Notes: generated from the sequence alone by a model not told the origin. DNA of 64,000 nt from CBDCCV01 sp965215025 (GCA_965215025.1 CBDCCV010000001.1:372001-436000); one strand, 5' to 3'. Numbered from the stretch's first letter, positions 8,052 to 17,307 are shown. Numbers and translations are program-made.

Positions 8052-8866
8052 TGGAAGAAAACTCTCCTTCGAGCCGCAACCGCTACGTTCAGATCATCGA
8101 ACGCATTTTTCAGAAGAACCATGAGCCGGGCAGCGAGCTTGTGCCGTTCGAGCGAGCAGATATCGTAGAGACCGCAGGCGAGCTCGGCATTGATCTCCCT
8201 AAGAACTTGGGGGACGTTATCTATTCGTTTAAGTATCGCACGCCGCTTCCAGAGTCAGTGAAGCGTAAAGCGCCAGGCGACAAGGTGTGGGTCATCACGA
8301 GCCGAGGCCGCTCGAAGTACGCCTTTGAGGCCAAGCCGATGGCGCGCATCCGCCCCGACGACATGCTCGTCGTGACGAAGGTTCCTGATGCAACGCCCGG
8401 CATCGTCGCACGCTACGCGCTCGATGACGAGCAGGCGTTGCTCACAAGATTGCGCTACAACCGCCTCATCGACATCTTTACTGGCGTTGCGTGCTACTCC
8501 ATTCAGAACCATCTGCGCACAACGGTGCCCGGCATCGGACAGGTCGAAACGGACGAGATTTACGTAGGCGTGGATAAGCGAGGAGCGCACTACGTTTTTC
8601 CTGTGCAGGCGAAAGGCGGAAGCGACGAGATCGGAGTCGTCCAAATCGAGCAGGACATCGCGCTTTGCGAAGCCAAATTCCCCGCGCTCACCTGCCGTGC
8701 TATCGCCGCGCAGTTTATGGCAGGTGGCACCATCGCGCTCTTCGAGTTCGAGCAGAGCGACGAAGGGATTCGTAAAGCCGCAGAAAGACACTACCAGCTT
8801 GTGCCATCAGATGAACTGACTGATGAAGAACTGCGCAAGTACCAGAACCGCCCCGACCCGTCCTGA
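8051..8866 (+). CDS. Putative restriction endonuclease partner
   Basis: A 271-residue protein coupled to the methyltransferase by a TGATG overlap, so the start at 8051 is preferred over 8033. It has no family I can name. Residues about 165-190 read ETDEIYVGVDKRG...YVFPVQAKGG, which fits a variant PD-(D/E)XK nuclease core: acidic residue 168 or 169, then Q186-A-K188 on the next strand. The position directly behind a solitary methyltransferase supports a type II restriction enzyme. The first 110 residues contain FERADIVETAGELGIDLPKN, possibly a helical DNA-binding segment. The nuclease call is inference. Confidence 0.6.
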   Translation: MEENSPSSRNRYVQIIERIFQKNHEPGSELVPFERADIVETAGELGIDLPKNLGDVIYSFKYRTPLPESVKRKAPGDKVWVITSRGRSKYAFEAKPMARIRPDDMLVVTKVPDATPGIVARYALDDEQALLTRLRYNRLIDIFTGVACYSIQNHLRTTVPGIGQVETDEIYVGVDKRGAHYVFPVQAKGGSDEIGVVQIEQDIALCEAKFPALTCRAIAAQFMAGGTIALFEFEQSDEGIRKAAERHYQLVPSDELTDEELRKYQNRPDPS

Positions 8867-8895
8867 CCTGTACGTCCTCAACCGCCTCACCACCC

Positions 8896-9912
8896 ATGCT
8901 CGACGCTGTAGACGCGCTGCGCCAAGACCTCGAAGCCGAAGCCATCGGCAGCGAAGAGGAGGCCGAGCGCTTTCGCGTGAAGTACCTCGGCCGCAAGCAG
9001 GGCCGGATCACGCAGCTTTTCAAACAGATCGGCGAGATCCCGGCCGAGGAACGCCCCGCCTTCGGCCAGGCGATGGGCGCTTTGAAAGCCCGCGCCGAGG
9101 AGCTTCTGGAAAAGGCCGAGGCGCGACTGCAATCGTCCGATGGCGGGGGCGGCGCGGCGCCGGAGATCGACCTCACGCTGCCCGGACGCAGGCCCTTCGC
9201 CGGCTCCGTCCACCCGCTCACGCAGACGCTCGACGACATGGTGCGCATCTTCGAACGCTTCGGCTTCGCCGTGGCCGAGGGACCGGAGATCGAGGACGAC
9301 TGGCACAACTTCGGCGCCTTGAACTTCCCGCCGGACCACCCCGCGCGGGACATGCAGGACACCTTCTTCCTCGAGAAAAACGCGCCCGCCGGCCAGGACA
9401 TCCTCCTGCGCACGCACACTTCGCCCGTGCAAATCCGCGTCCTCGAAGAAGAGGTGCCGCCCGTGCGCGTGGTCGTGCCGGGGCGCGTCTATCGCAACGA
9501 GGCCATCTCGTACAAGTCGTTCTGCCTCTTCCACCAGATCGAAGGGCTGTACGTGGCCGAGGGCGTCTCCATGGCCGACCTCAAGCGCACGCTCACGCTC
9601 TTCGCTCAAGCCTTCTTCGGCGCGGACGTGAAGATGCGCTTTCGGCCGAGCTTCTTCCCCTTCACCGAGCCGAGCGCCGAGGTGGACATCTGGTGGGCCG
9701 ATCCGGAGATCGAGGGCGGCGGGCGCTGGCTCGAGATCCTGGGCTGCGGCATGGTCCACCCCAACGTCTTGAAGGCCGTGGACCTCGACCCGGAGCGCTA
9801 CACGGGTTACGCCTTTGGCATGGGCGTCGAGCGGCCCGCCATGCTGCGCTACGGCATCAGCGACATCCGCGTCTTCTACGAAAACGACGTGCGCTTCCTG
9901 GAGCAATTCTGA
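8896..9912 (+). CDS. pheS: Phenylalanyl-tRNA synthetase alpha subunit
   Basis: A 338-residue catalytic subunit of the (alpha-beta)2 class II synthetase. The N-terminal coiled coil (residues about 1-85, with KYLGRKQGRITQLFKQI) is followed by HPLTQTLDDMVRIFERFGF, LLRTHTSPVQIR, VVVPGRVYRNEA (motif 2) and YAFGMGVERPAMLRYGI (motif 3). It begins 29 bases after the restriction gene, so the restriction-modification cassette separates it from rplT. It is followed by pheT after 64 bases that hold a short palindrome. Confidence 0.97.
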   Translation: MLDAVDALRQDLEAEAIGSEEEAERFRVKYLGRKQGRITQLFKQIGEIPAEERPAFGQAMGALKARAEELLEKAEARLQSSDGGGGAAPEIDLTLPGRRPFAGSVHPLTQTLDDMVRIFERFGFAVAEGPEIEDDWHNFGALNFPPDHPARDMQDTFFLEKNAPAGQDILLRTHTSPVQIRVLEEEVPPVRVVVPGRVYRNEAISYKSFCLFHQIEGLYVAEGVSMADLKRTLTLFAQAFFGADVKMRFRPSFFPFTEPSAEVDIWWADPEIEGGGRWLEILGCGMVHPNVLKAVDLDPERYTGYAFGMGVERPAMLRYGISDIRVFYENDVRFLEQF

Positions 9913-9923
9913 TTTCTGACGAA

Positions 9924-9948
9924 AGGGCGAGGCGCACCTCGCCCCTAC
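9924..9948. repeat. Short palindromic repeat (GTAG...CTAC family), copy 2
   Basis: AGGGCGAGG and CCTCGCCCCT form a hairpin ending in CTAC inside the 64-base pheS-pheT gap. It is a member of the family listed at 3068. Confidence 0.6.
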
Positions 9949-9976
9949 GCCGGTATCTGACGCAGCCTTCTATCCC

Positions 9977-12526
9977 ATGAAAATCTCCTACAACTGGCTC
10001 CGCGAATACGTCGCCCCCGGCCTCGCGCCCGAGGAGTTGGCCGGCGCGCTGACGATGCTCGGCCTCGAAGTGGACGGCGTGGAAAAAACCGGCGCCTCCG
10101 TCGAGGGCGTCGTGGTGGGGCGCGTCGAAAGCGTGCGCCCGCACCCGAACGCGGACCGGCTCGTCTTGTGCGACGTGGACCTCGGCACAGCTTCGGAGAA
10201 TGGCGAGGCGGTGCAGATTGCCTGCGGCGCGCCGAACGTGGAGGCCGGGCAGAAGGTGCCCGTCGCCACCGTGGGGACGACGCTTTGGCTGCCTTCGCGC
10301 AACGACCCCGCGCAGAAAGAGCCGGTCACCATTCAGAAGACGAAGCTGCGCGGCGAGGTCTCCGAGGGGATGATCTGCGCCGAGGACGAACTCGGCCTCT
10401 CCGAAAACCACGCCGGCATCATGGTCCTGCACGAAAGCGCCGAGGTTGGGCAGCCGTTCGCCGACTACCTGCGCGCGCAGGGCTTAGAGGCCGAGGACGC
10501 CGTCCTGGACATCGACCTCACGCCCAACCGACCGGACGCGGCCAGCCACCTCGGCGTGGCGCGCGACGTGGCCGCCCTCACCGGCGCGCCGCTTGAACGG
10601 CCCGACGTGGAGCTTCCCGAAGCCGGCGGCGAGACGGCCGAGCGCGTCGAGGTAAAAATCGAGGCGCCGGAGGCGTGCCCGCGCTACGCGGCCCTGCTCG
10701 TGCGCGGCGTCGAGGTCAAGGAGTCGCCCGCGTGGCTCAAGGCGCGCCTCACGGCCATCGGCCTCAGGCCGCGCAACGTGATTGTGGACATCACCAACTT
10801 CGTGATGCACGAGTGCGGGCAGCCGCTCCACGCCTTTGATTTTGAGCAGATCGCCGGCGGGCAGATCGTCGTCCGCCTCTCCAAAGAAGAAGAGAAAACG
10901 TTCACCACGCTCGACGGCAAGGCGCGCACGCTGCCGGAGCGCACGCTGCTCATCTGCGACGCCGAGCGGCCCGTGGCGCTGGCCGGCCTCATGGGCGGCG
11001 AGAACTCGGAAGTGACCAAAGAAACAACGGATGTGCTAATCGAGAGCGCCTTTTTCGACCCCTCCACCATCCGCCGCACGGCCAAGGCGATGGGCCTCTC
11101 CACCGATGCGTCGTACCGCTTCGAGCGCGGCGTGGACCGCGAGGGACAGGTGTGGGCCGCCGCCCGTGCCGCGCAGCTCATGGCGGAATGGGCCGGCGGC
11201 GAAGTCGTGCCCGGCCTCGTGGACGCGCACCCGCAGCCCGCCGAGGCGCGCGTGGTGACGCTCCGCCCCGCGCGCGCCAACGCCCTTCTCGGCACCGAGA
11301 TCGGGGCGGCGCAGATGGCGTCCATCCTCGGCACGCTCGGCTTCGGCGTGGAAGAAGAGAACCCGCTGGAAGAAATGGCCGAGCGCGCGTTCGAGGGCAA
11401 GGGCCTCTCCTTCGAGGGGAGCGAGGTCGTGCTGCGCTGCACGGTGCCCCCCTTCCGCCCGGACGTCGAGCGCGAGGAAGACCTCATCGAAGAGGTGGGC
11501 CGCCTCTGGGGCTACGACCGCATTCCGACGCCCGCGCGCGCCGCCGCCCAGGCCGAGGCGCCGCAGGAGCGCCCGGCGCAGCGGCTCCGGCGGCAGGCGC
11601 GGCAGCTCCTCAGCGGCCTCGGCTTCCGCGAGATGTACACGAACAGCCTCCTGCCGCAGGCGCGCGCCGAGCGCTTCAACGTCCCGGCGCTCAGCGGCGC
11701 GGTGGAGGCCGGCGCCGTCGTCGAAACGCTCAAGCCCATCTCGCAGGAGATGGCGGCGCTCAGGCCGAGCCTTTTGCCCGGCGCGCTCCAGGTGATGCAG
11801 CACAACCGCAACCACAGGCAGCGCGCACTGCGCTTTTTCGAGTTCGGCCACGTCTTCAGAAAAAGCAAGAACGGCGGCGTCATCCCCGGCTACGCCGAGC
11901 ACGAGTCGCTGCTCCTGGCGCTAAGCGGCCCGCACGCCGCCGGCTGGGACGCCGAGCCGCGCCCGGCCGATGTCTTCGATCTCAAAGGCGCTGCCGAGAC
12001 GCTCCTCGGCGCGCTGCGCGTCCCCGATCCCGCCTTCGAGCCAATGGACGAGGCGCCCGCGCCCGCCGTCTACGCCGCCGCGGTCCGCTCCGGCGAGACG
12101 ACGCTCGGCGCCCTCTTCCGCCTGGCCGATGGCGTGGCTGAGGATTTCGATCTCGACGCGCCCGTGTTCGTGTGCGAGCTTGACTGGGACACGCTCGCCG
12201 AAAAGGCCGCGCCGTACCTCAAACGCCGCTACGCGCCCGCGAGCCGCTTCCCCACCGCCGAGCGCGACCTCGCCGTCGTCGTGGACCGCGCCGTGCCTGC
12301 CGGTGCGCTGCTGGCCACGCTCAGCCAGGCCGCCGGCCCGCTCCTGCGCCACGCCGACGTGTTCGACCTCTACGAAGGCGAGGGCATCGCCGCCGGCAAG
12401 AAAAGCGTGGCCTTTGCCCTCGTCTTTGGCGCCGACCGCACGCTCGAAGATGCCGAGGTGGACGCGCGCATCGAGGCCGTGACCAGCGCGCTCGCCGAAA
12501 AGCATGGCGCCAAGCTGCGGCGGTAG
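9977..12526 (+). CDS. pheT: Phenylalanyl-tRNA synthetase beta subunit
   Basis: An 849-residue protein, somewhat longer than the roughly 800 residues common in bacteria. It has the N-terminal MKISYNWLREYV, an EMAP-type tRNA-binding domain (about 40-165, VVVGRVESVRPHPNADRLVLC), the B3/B4 editing domain with LDIDLTPNRPDAASHLGVAR and VDITNFVMHECGQPLHAFDF, the B5 domain with PPFRPDVEREEDLIEEVGRLWGYDRIP split across two segments, and a C-terminal anticodon-binding FDX-ACB domain (RFPTAERDLAVVVD). It forms the structural, editing and tRNA-binding half of PheRS. Confidence 0.97.
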   Translation: MKISYNWLREYVAPGLAPEELAGALTMLGLEVDGVEKTGASVEGVVVGRVESVRPHPNADRLVLCDVDLGTASENGEAVQIACGAPNVEAGQKVPVATVGTTLWLPSRNDPAQKEPVTIQKTKLRGEVSEGMICAEDELGLSENHAGIMVLHESAEVGQPFADYLRAQGLEAEDAVLDIDLTPNRPDAASHLGVARDVAALTGAPLERPDVELPEAGGETAERVEVKIEAPEACPRYAALLVRGVEVKESPAWLKARLTAIGLRPRNVIVDITNFVMHECGQPLHAFDFEQIAGGQIVVRLSKEEEKTFTTLDGKARTLPERTLLICDAERPVALAGLMGGENSEVTKETTDVLIESAFFDPSTIRRTAKAMGLSTDASYRFERGVDREGQVWAAARAAQLMAEWAGGEVVPGLVDAHPQPAEARVVTLRPARANALLGTEIGAAQMASILGTLGFGVEEENPLEEMAERAFEGKGLSFEGSEVVLRCTVPPFRPDVEREEDLIEEVGRLWGYDRIPTPARAAAQAEAPQERPAQRLRRQARQLLSGLGFREMYTNSLLPQARAERFNVPALSGAVEAGAVVETLKPISQEMAALRPSLLPGALQVMQHNRNHRQRALRFFEFGHVFRKSKNGGVIPGYAEHESLLLALSGPHAAGWDAEPRPADVFDLKGAAETLLGALRVPDPAFEPMDEAPAPAVYAAAVRSGETTLGALFRLADGVAEDFDLDAPVFVCELDWDTLAEKAAPYLKRRYAPASRFPTAERDLAVVVDRAVPAGALLATLSQAAGPLLRHADVFDLYEGEGIAAGKKSVAFALVFGADRTLEDAEVDARIEAVTSALAEKHGAKLRR

Positions 12527-12619
12527 GCTTTCATCGGTGCGCCGCGCGTGCCTATATTGGCGCAGCGATGGAGCCTCCTCTCGTTGCTCGTTATCTTCCC
12601 GTCGTTCACCCCGCCTGCC

Positions 12620-12889
12620 ATGTCTTCCGAAGCCGCCTTAGGATCTTCTGAGATGGAGCGCCTGCGCCGGCACGTCGCCCGCGCCGCCGAGACGCTCGAC
12701 GCGCTCAGTCGGGAGAACGAGCGCCTGCGCGCGCGCGCGCGTGAGTTGGAGGCTAACCCCGGCCTCGACCACGACGGCACGCTTCTTCCGCTGGATGAAA
12801 CGCCCGGCGACCTCCGCAAGAAAGTCGAGAGCTTTATCGAGGCCATCGACGCGCACCTGGCCGAGAGCGCGCCCGGCGCCGAGGGCTGA
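12620..12889 (+). CDS. Small coiled-coil protein upstream of zapA
   Basis: An 89-residue soluble protein with a predicted coiled coil over about residues 12-50 (MERLRRHVARAAETLDALS and RENERLRARARELEA). The ATG at 12620 (MSSEAALG) is chosen because upstream in-frame codons are hydrophobic leader unlike the protein. Bacteroidota often carry a small coiled-coil gene between pheT and zapA; a role with the FtsZ ring, as for ZapB, is inference from that position and shape. Confidence 0.7.
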   Translation: MSSEAALGSSEMERLRRHVARAAETLDALSRENERLRARARELEANPGLDHDGTLLPLDETPGDLRKKVESFIEAIDAHLAESAPGAEG

Positions 12890-12946
12890 GCCGGCCGCCC
12901 CTTTTGTCTTTTTCACGACAGACCCGCGAGGGAGGAAAGCAGAGAA

Positions 12947-13282
12947 ATGGAGAAGTCGATCCGCGTCTCGATTATGGGCCGGGAGTACGCGCTGCGCGTG
13001 GACGAGCAGAGCGAGGCGCTCACGCGCGAGATCGCCACCTCGGTCGATGAGAAGATGCAGGCGTTCCGGCGCGCGCACCCGGACCAGGCCAAGCTCACCG
13101 CCGCCGTGGTCGTGGCGCTGGCGCTGGCGGAGCAGGTGCACGACGCGCAGCGCCACCACGCCGATCACACGCGCACGCTGGACGACGCCCTCGGCGCCCT
13201 GGCCGACCGGCTTGCCGCCGCGCTCCCGCCCGAGACGAACGGCGCCGGCGTCTACGACGACGAAGAAACGAATAAGGAATAG
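12947..13282 (+). CDS. zapA: Cell division protein ZapA
   Basis: A 111-residue protein of ZapA length. The N-terminal beta region MEKSIRVSIMGREYALRVDE and the following helix (ALTREIATSVDEKMQAFRR) match ZapA. The long second helix (KLTAAVVVALALAEQVHDAQ) would form the tetramer coiled coil. ZapA cross-links FtsZ filaments at midcell. It follows the small coiled-coil gene by 57 bases, and the next element is a structured RNA candidate. Confidence 0.9.
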   Translation: MEKSIRVSIMGREYALRVDEQSEALTREIATSVDEKMQAFRRAHPDQAKLTAAVVVALALAEQVHDAQRHHADHTRTLDDALGALADRLAAALPPETNGAGVYDDEETNKE

Positions 13283-13381
13283 CGATGGGCTTGACCAAGC
13301 CGCTGCGCTTTCTTATGCTCAAAGAGAAGCAAAGAAGAAGAGACGCAGGCTGGCGCACGGATCTGTAGCGCGCGCCCCAAA

Positions 13382-13561
13382 AAAGAATCTGACACCTACG
13401 TACAAGGGAGCCTACCTTCAGGTCTGTACGCCAGGCCTCACTGCTCTCTCTTTAGAGGGCAGCCACTTCCGCCGCAGCGTTTCGCTCGTGGCGGGACGGT
13501 CAACAGAGGAAGGCGGAATTTCCTGAGCGGCTACCCACACTGCTGAATAAGCGGATTCTTT
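13382..13561 (+). ncRNA. ssrS: Candidate 6S RNA (ssrS-like)
   Basis: A 180-base rod can be folded by eye. The closing stem AAAGAATC (13382-13389) pairs perfectly with GATTCTTT (13554-13561). Inside it GGGaGCC pairs with GGCtaCCC, then TCAGG with CCTGA. A distal arm CCGCC...GGCGG is capped by AGCG-TTT-CGCT, and a side hairpin CTGCTCTCT/AGAGGGCAG sits on the 5' side of an open central region. Length, rod shape and position just after zapA agree with 6S RNA, which mimics an open promoter and sequesters RNA polymerase. No coding frame is convincing here. The identification is by structure and synteny. Confidence 0.6.
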
Positions 13562-13611
13562 AACGGCCCGCCTACGGGTTCGTGCGCGAGCCTGCCTCTT
13601 TCAAGAATCGG

Positions 13612-13648
13612 AAGCCCCGGCCGCTATCAAAGCGTGGTCGGGGCTTTT
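13612..13648 (+). terminator. Rho-independent terminator after the 6S-like RNA
   Basis: AAGCCCCGGCC pairs with GGTCGGGGCTT around a loop and is followed by TTTT. It closes the zapA/RNA unit about 50 bases after the RNA's closing stem. Confidence 0.8.
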
Positions 13649-13750
13649 CGTATCTGCTCTGCCGTAGCGCTGCCGCTTCGCTTCCTGCCGCGCATCCCTC
13701 GGCGCGAGCGCGGTTCTGCTCGTCTCAAAGGCAGAGCATGAGAGCAAAAG

Positions 13751-15163
13751 CTACGGATTGGGAATCAGCTCGCTACGCGGCCTGAACAAAACCGTCTCTT
13801 TGGACCGCTCTTCCATCAGCAGCAGCCTTCCGTCATCGAGCAAGACGGGCAGACGAAGGCCCCGGCTGTGCCTTTTGAAATGCGGCCCCACGGATTGGAA
13901 ACGTGCCTCGGCAGCTTCATAGACGTAAGCCTTATCGTTCCCCGGATAGTCGCTGTAAAACCCCACAAAGACCGCGTCATCGGAAAGCCTTGCCAGGAGC
14001 CTGCTCGTCTTTAGAGGGAGTGGCAGCTTTGTCGAAGCGTTGCTGAGGGGGTTGAAAGCGTGAAGTTGGCCGTACTCACTCAAGACGAGGACCTGCCCGT
14101 CTCCGAGCGACGCGGTGGCGTGACCGTACGGGAACCCCGGCAGAGAGGCGATCTGCCGCCACGTCTCCGCTTCGGGGTCGAAGATGCCGGCCACAGCCGG
14201 GTTTATGCCGAGGACGCGCCCGTCGCTGAGCGGCGTCAGGGAGTAGGAGTCGTGGTAGAGCGAGGAAGTCGGCCACAGCGCGTCTACCGAGCGCACGCCC
14301 CCGGTGGAAGGGTCAAAGACGCGCGCGAAGTTGTCCTCAGCATATGACGTGCTCCGGCCCGTCATGAGCACGGTCCCGTTCGGGAGCAAGGCCGCCTCGA
14401 TCTGCCAGATCCCCTGGAGGCTTTCGGCGAGGCCCCCCACCACGGCCCATGCCCCGGAATCAGGGTCATAGGCTTCAATAACCGACACGTACAGACGGGT
14501 GGCGGCGCCGGGCTTTACGCCGAAGCTCAAGACACGGCCATCTGGAAGCACGAGAGCCGCATCCACGCGCCGCGCCTCTGGTGGCGGGATCAGAGCCGTC
14601 CAGCGGCTAGTGGCGGGGTCGTACACCTCGGCCGTTTCTGCGCTGAACACCATCACGCGCCCGTCGCGCAGCTTAACGGCGTGGTCGTCCTCTTGGGCCT
14701 CGTAATTCCGTTCCCGGCCCGGCACGAAGTGCGACACAAGCAGCGGGTTCGACACGCCGCAGGCACCGCCCCGGCCTTCGTACGCCCCACGCACGCAGTA
14801 CTCGTACGTCCCGAACGCGCGCGCGGTATCAATCGCCGTTTGCGTATTCGGTCCTACGCGCGCCACCTCATCGAACGCTCCTCCGTCCACGCGGCGCTCC
14901 ACGACGTAGCCGTCTTCGGCCTCGCTCACGTCCTTCCAGCTTATGCGAAGAAAGCGCTCGTGCTCGAAGCGGAGCGTCACTTCTTCCGGCGCGGCGGGGG
15001 CGTAGCGCACCCCTCCCACGTCCAGGGGGTTCTTTCGCTCGAAGGCGGTCGGTGCGTCGCAGGCGGCGCAAAGCGTGAGCCAGAGAAGCGCAGGGAGGAC
15101 GGTTGCGATGCGCAGGGCCGCGCTCCTCGCGGCGCGGCAAAAGACGCCTGAAGAAAAGGGCAT
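13751..15163 (-). CDS. Lipoprotein with fibronectin-III and kelch-like propeller
   Basis: A 470-residue exported lipoprotein. The signal peptide ends in LTLCAAC with the lipidated Cys, then DAPTAFERKNPLD, which closely matches the mature start of the upstream gene product. One fibronectin-III domain follows (about residues 45-130, with the EDGYVVERR pattern). The rest is a series of repeats of the form DGRVMVFSAETAEVYDP, DGRVLSFG...IEAYDP, NGTVLMTGR, DGRVLGIN...AGIFDPEA, DGQVLVLS, which resemble kelch/galactose-oxidase propeller blades. It is the last gene of a four-gene operon (14-base gap). No enzymatic residues were recognised; it is more likely structural or binding. Confidence 0.75.
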   Translation of the reverse strand: MPFSSGVFCRAARSAALRIATVLPALLWLTLCAACDAPTAFERKNPLDVGGVRYAPAAPEEVTLRFEHERFLRISWKDVSEAEDGYVVERRVDGGAFDEVARVGPNTQTAIDTARAFGTYEYCVRGAYEGRGGACGVSNPLLVSHFVPGRERNYEAQEDDHAVKLRDGRVMVFSAETAEVYDPATSRWTALIPPPEARRVDAALVLPDGRVLSFGVKPGAATRLYVSVIEAYDPDSGAWAVVGGLAESLQGIWQIEAALLPNGTVLMTGRSTSYAEDNFARVFDPSTGGVRSVDALWPTSSLYHDSYSLTPLSDGRVLGINPAVAGIFDPEAETWRQIASLPGFPYGHATASLGDGQVLVLSEYGQLHAFNPLSNASTKLPLPLKTSRLLARLSDDAVFVGFYSDYPGNDKAYVYEAAEARFQSVGPHFKRHSRGLRLPVLLDDGRLLLMEERSKETVLFRPRSELIPNP

Positions 15164-15177
15164 GGTTCGAGAATGCT

Positions 15178-17307
15178 TTATTCCTGCCACCGCGTTTGCC
15201 AGCGCTTGCCGGCTTGCTCCCAGAAGAGCACCTCCCCGTAGTAACCACCAGTGACGAGCGTACGCTTGTCGCGGCTGAGGGCGAAGGTGCCATCGCCATA
15301 CGCTGCGGTGCCGTCCGTCTGTCCCACAACGCGGTGCGTCTGCGCGTCGTAGAACAGCACCTTGCCGGACGCGTTGCCCGCCATAGCGCCCAGCCACCGA
15401 CCATCGGTCGAGAACGCCAACCTTTTCCCGCTCAACTCGAAGCGGAGTTCGCCGTTGCGGGCGTCGAACGCTTTGATCACATGCCCAGACATGGCCACGG
15501 CCAGCGTGGCCCCGTCAGGACTATAATCCACCCAGTAGGACCGCTTCCTAAGATAACGGGGGTGATCTATGCGAAGCAGAGTGGATCCATCCGCGATGCG
15601 CAGCACATCTGTGCTGTTGAGATTCGCGCCCGCGATGTGGTTTTCATCGGGGTGGAAGGTGAGGTCGAGATAACGGCCAAACGGGAAGGCGCGCACCTGC
15701 GTCCCGGAGGCGCCGTCCCATATGCGCAGCCCTTGCTGCCACCCGGCCGTAGCAAACGATGCTCCGTCCGGGCTGAAGGCCACTGAGCGCGTAGGATCGT
15801 CGCTGCTGAAGAGCTGTTGTCCCGTTTTCACGTCCCAGATCTGCGCGCCGCTGTACGCGCCAATGCTCAGTTTCTCGCCGTCGGGGCTGAAGGCAATGGA
15901 GGCCGGTATGTGAGCGGTGGTGAAGCTGCGTAGGAGTTCGCCCGTCTGTGCATCCCAAAGCCTTGTTGTGAGGTCGTAGGGGCTTGTATGGAAGTTCGTA
16001 GCCGATGCCGCAAACCGGCCGTCCGGACTAATCGCCACGGATCTGACCCAGTTCGAGTGGCCCTTGCGCGTGTGCCGTAGCGTGTAGCGCTGCTGGTGCG
16101 TGAGGACGAGCGCCTCGGACGGGACCGAGATACGCGAGCGCACGCGGTAGGTGTACTGGTTCTGCGTCTGGACCGTGGCGTCGGTATACGTCGTGTCCCG
16201 CTTCGACAGCCGTGCGAGTTCGGCGAAGGCGCCGTCGTTCACCTTGCGCTCGACGACGTACGCCGTTGCCAGGTCCGTTCCATGCGTCCACGCCAGCGTG
16301 ACCGATTGCGCGTCTTCGTTTGAGCGGTGCCGGAGCACCGGACTCGGCATGAAAAAGGTGGCCTCCCCTTGAGCCGGAGCGCTCTTCCCCCCCGTCCGTA
16401 CGGCGCGGACCTCGTAAGCGTAATGCTGCCGCCGGAAGCTGGGGTAGGATTCGGTGTAGGGCAAAGGCGCATCTTCATACGTCACCCGATCCGCCCCCAC
16501 CGTCGTCAGGGGCTGGAGCGGCCCTTTGGCTTGCCGGACGATCTCGAAGCCCGTCTCGAACGCGCTGTTGTCCTTCCACCGGACGACCATCTGCTCTTCG
16601 CTAACGACCTCGACCTCTACATCGGAAGGGCCGAACGCGGCGGCCCCGTCGAACGCGACCTCCTCGGTATCTATCACCAGACGCTGCCCGTCGTCCTGCT
16701 CGCGGAAGAACGACACCCGGAACCGGACCGCCTCGAAGCCGAGGCTGGTAAAGTCCATCACGTAGGCGCCCTCCTCGTGCGCCACCTCGGCCACTTCCCG
16801 GAACGGGGCGCCCTCCTTCCGCATCTCGATCAGCATGGTTGTGCCAAGGCCGGCGCTCGTCCACGTCAGGCGGGCGTTTTCTCCGTCGGTGCCCTCGACC
16901 TCAAGCGATGCGATGCGGCCCAACTGGAGCGGCACAGCGCGGGAGGTGGTGCGGCGCTCCGCTCCTTCCGCCTCCTTAAACGCGCTGACGCGGTAGAACG
17001 TGCGGGGGTCGAACGGCCCGGTGCTGTCGGCAAACGTCGTGGCGTTGGCCGGCGCGCGCGCCACCTCAGCGAAGGAGAGGCTGTCCCCCAGCGACTTCTC
17101 GATGAAGTAGCCGTCCTCGAAGGCGCTGTGATCTTCCCACGTGAGCACGGCGGCGCCCCGGACGGCCTCGGCGGAGAGGCCCGCCGGGGCGTCCGGCTTG
17201 AAGCGGGCGCTTTCAGGGTCTTTGGCGTTGTCGCGCTCGAAGGCCGTAGGGGTCTCGCACGCAGCGCAGGTCAGCACCGCTATGCACAACAGAAAAAGGG
17301 GACGCAT
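15178..17307 (-). CDS. Lipoprotein with fibronectin-III domains and WD40 propeller
   Basis: A 709-residue exported lipoprotein. The signal peptide ends LTCAAC and is followed by ETPTAFERDNAKDPESARF. Four fibronectin-III-like segments lie between about residues 35 and 390, each with the same motif (FEDGYFIEKS, ARLTWTSAGLG, FETGFEIVRQ, ATAYVVERKV). A WD40 region occupies the C-terminal 300 residues: HSNWVRSVAISPDGRFAAS, TRLWDAQTGELLRSF, IAFSPDGEKLSIG, QIWDVKTGQQLF, SVAFSPDGASFATAG and LRIWDGASGTQV. It probably sits on the outer membrane as a binding or scaffold protein. It shares the PTAFER leader with the gene 14 bases downstream, evidence of duplication. Confidence 0.8.
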   Translation of the reverse strand: MRPLFLLCIAVLTCAACETPTAFERDNAKDPESARFKPDAPAGLSAEAVRGAAVLTWEDHSAFEDGYFIEKSLGDSLSFAEVARAPANATTFADSTGPFDPRTFYRVSAFKEAEGAERRTTSRAVPLQLGRIASLEVEGTDGENARLTWTSAGLGTTMLIEMRKEGAPFREVAEVAHEEGAYVMDFTSLGFEAVRFRVSFFREQDDGQRLVIDTEEVAFDGAAAFGPSDVEVEVVSEEQMVVRWKDNSAFETGFEIVRQAKGPLQPLTTVGADRVTYEDAPLPYTESYPSFRRQHYAYEVRAVRTGGKSAPAQGEATFFMPSPVLRHRSNEDAQSVTLAWTHGTDLATAYVVERKVNDGAFAELARLSKRDTTYTDATVQTQNQYTYRVRSRISVPSEALVLTHQQRYTLRHTRKGHSNWVRSVAISPDGRFAASATNFHTSPYDLTTRLWDAQTGELLRSFTTAHIPASIAFSPDGEKLSIGAYSGAQIWDVKTGQQLFSSDDPTRSVAFSPDGASFATAGWQQGLRIWDGASGTQVRAFPFGRYLDLTFHPDENHIAGANLNSTDVLRIADGSTLLRIDHPRYLRKRSYWVDYSPDGATLAVAMSGHVIKAFDARNGELRFELSGKRLAFSTDGRWLGAMAGNASGKVLFYDAQTHRVVGQTDGTAAYGDGTFALSRDKRTLVTGGYYGEVLFWEQAGKRWQTRWQE

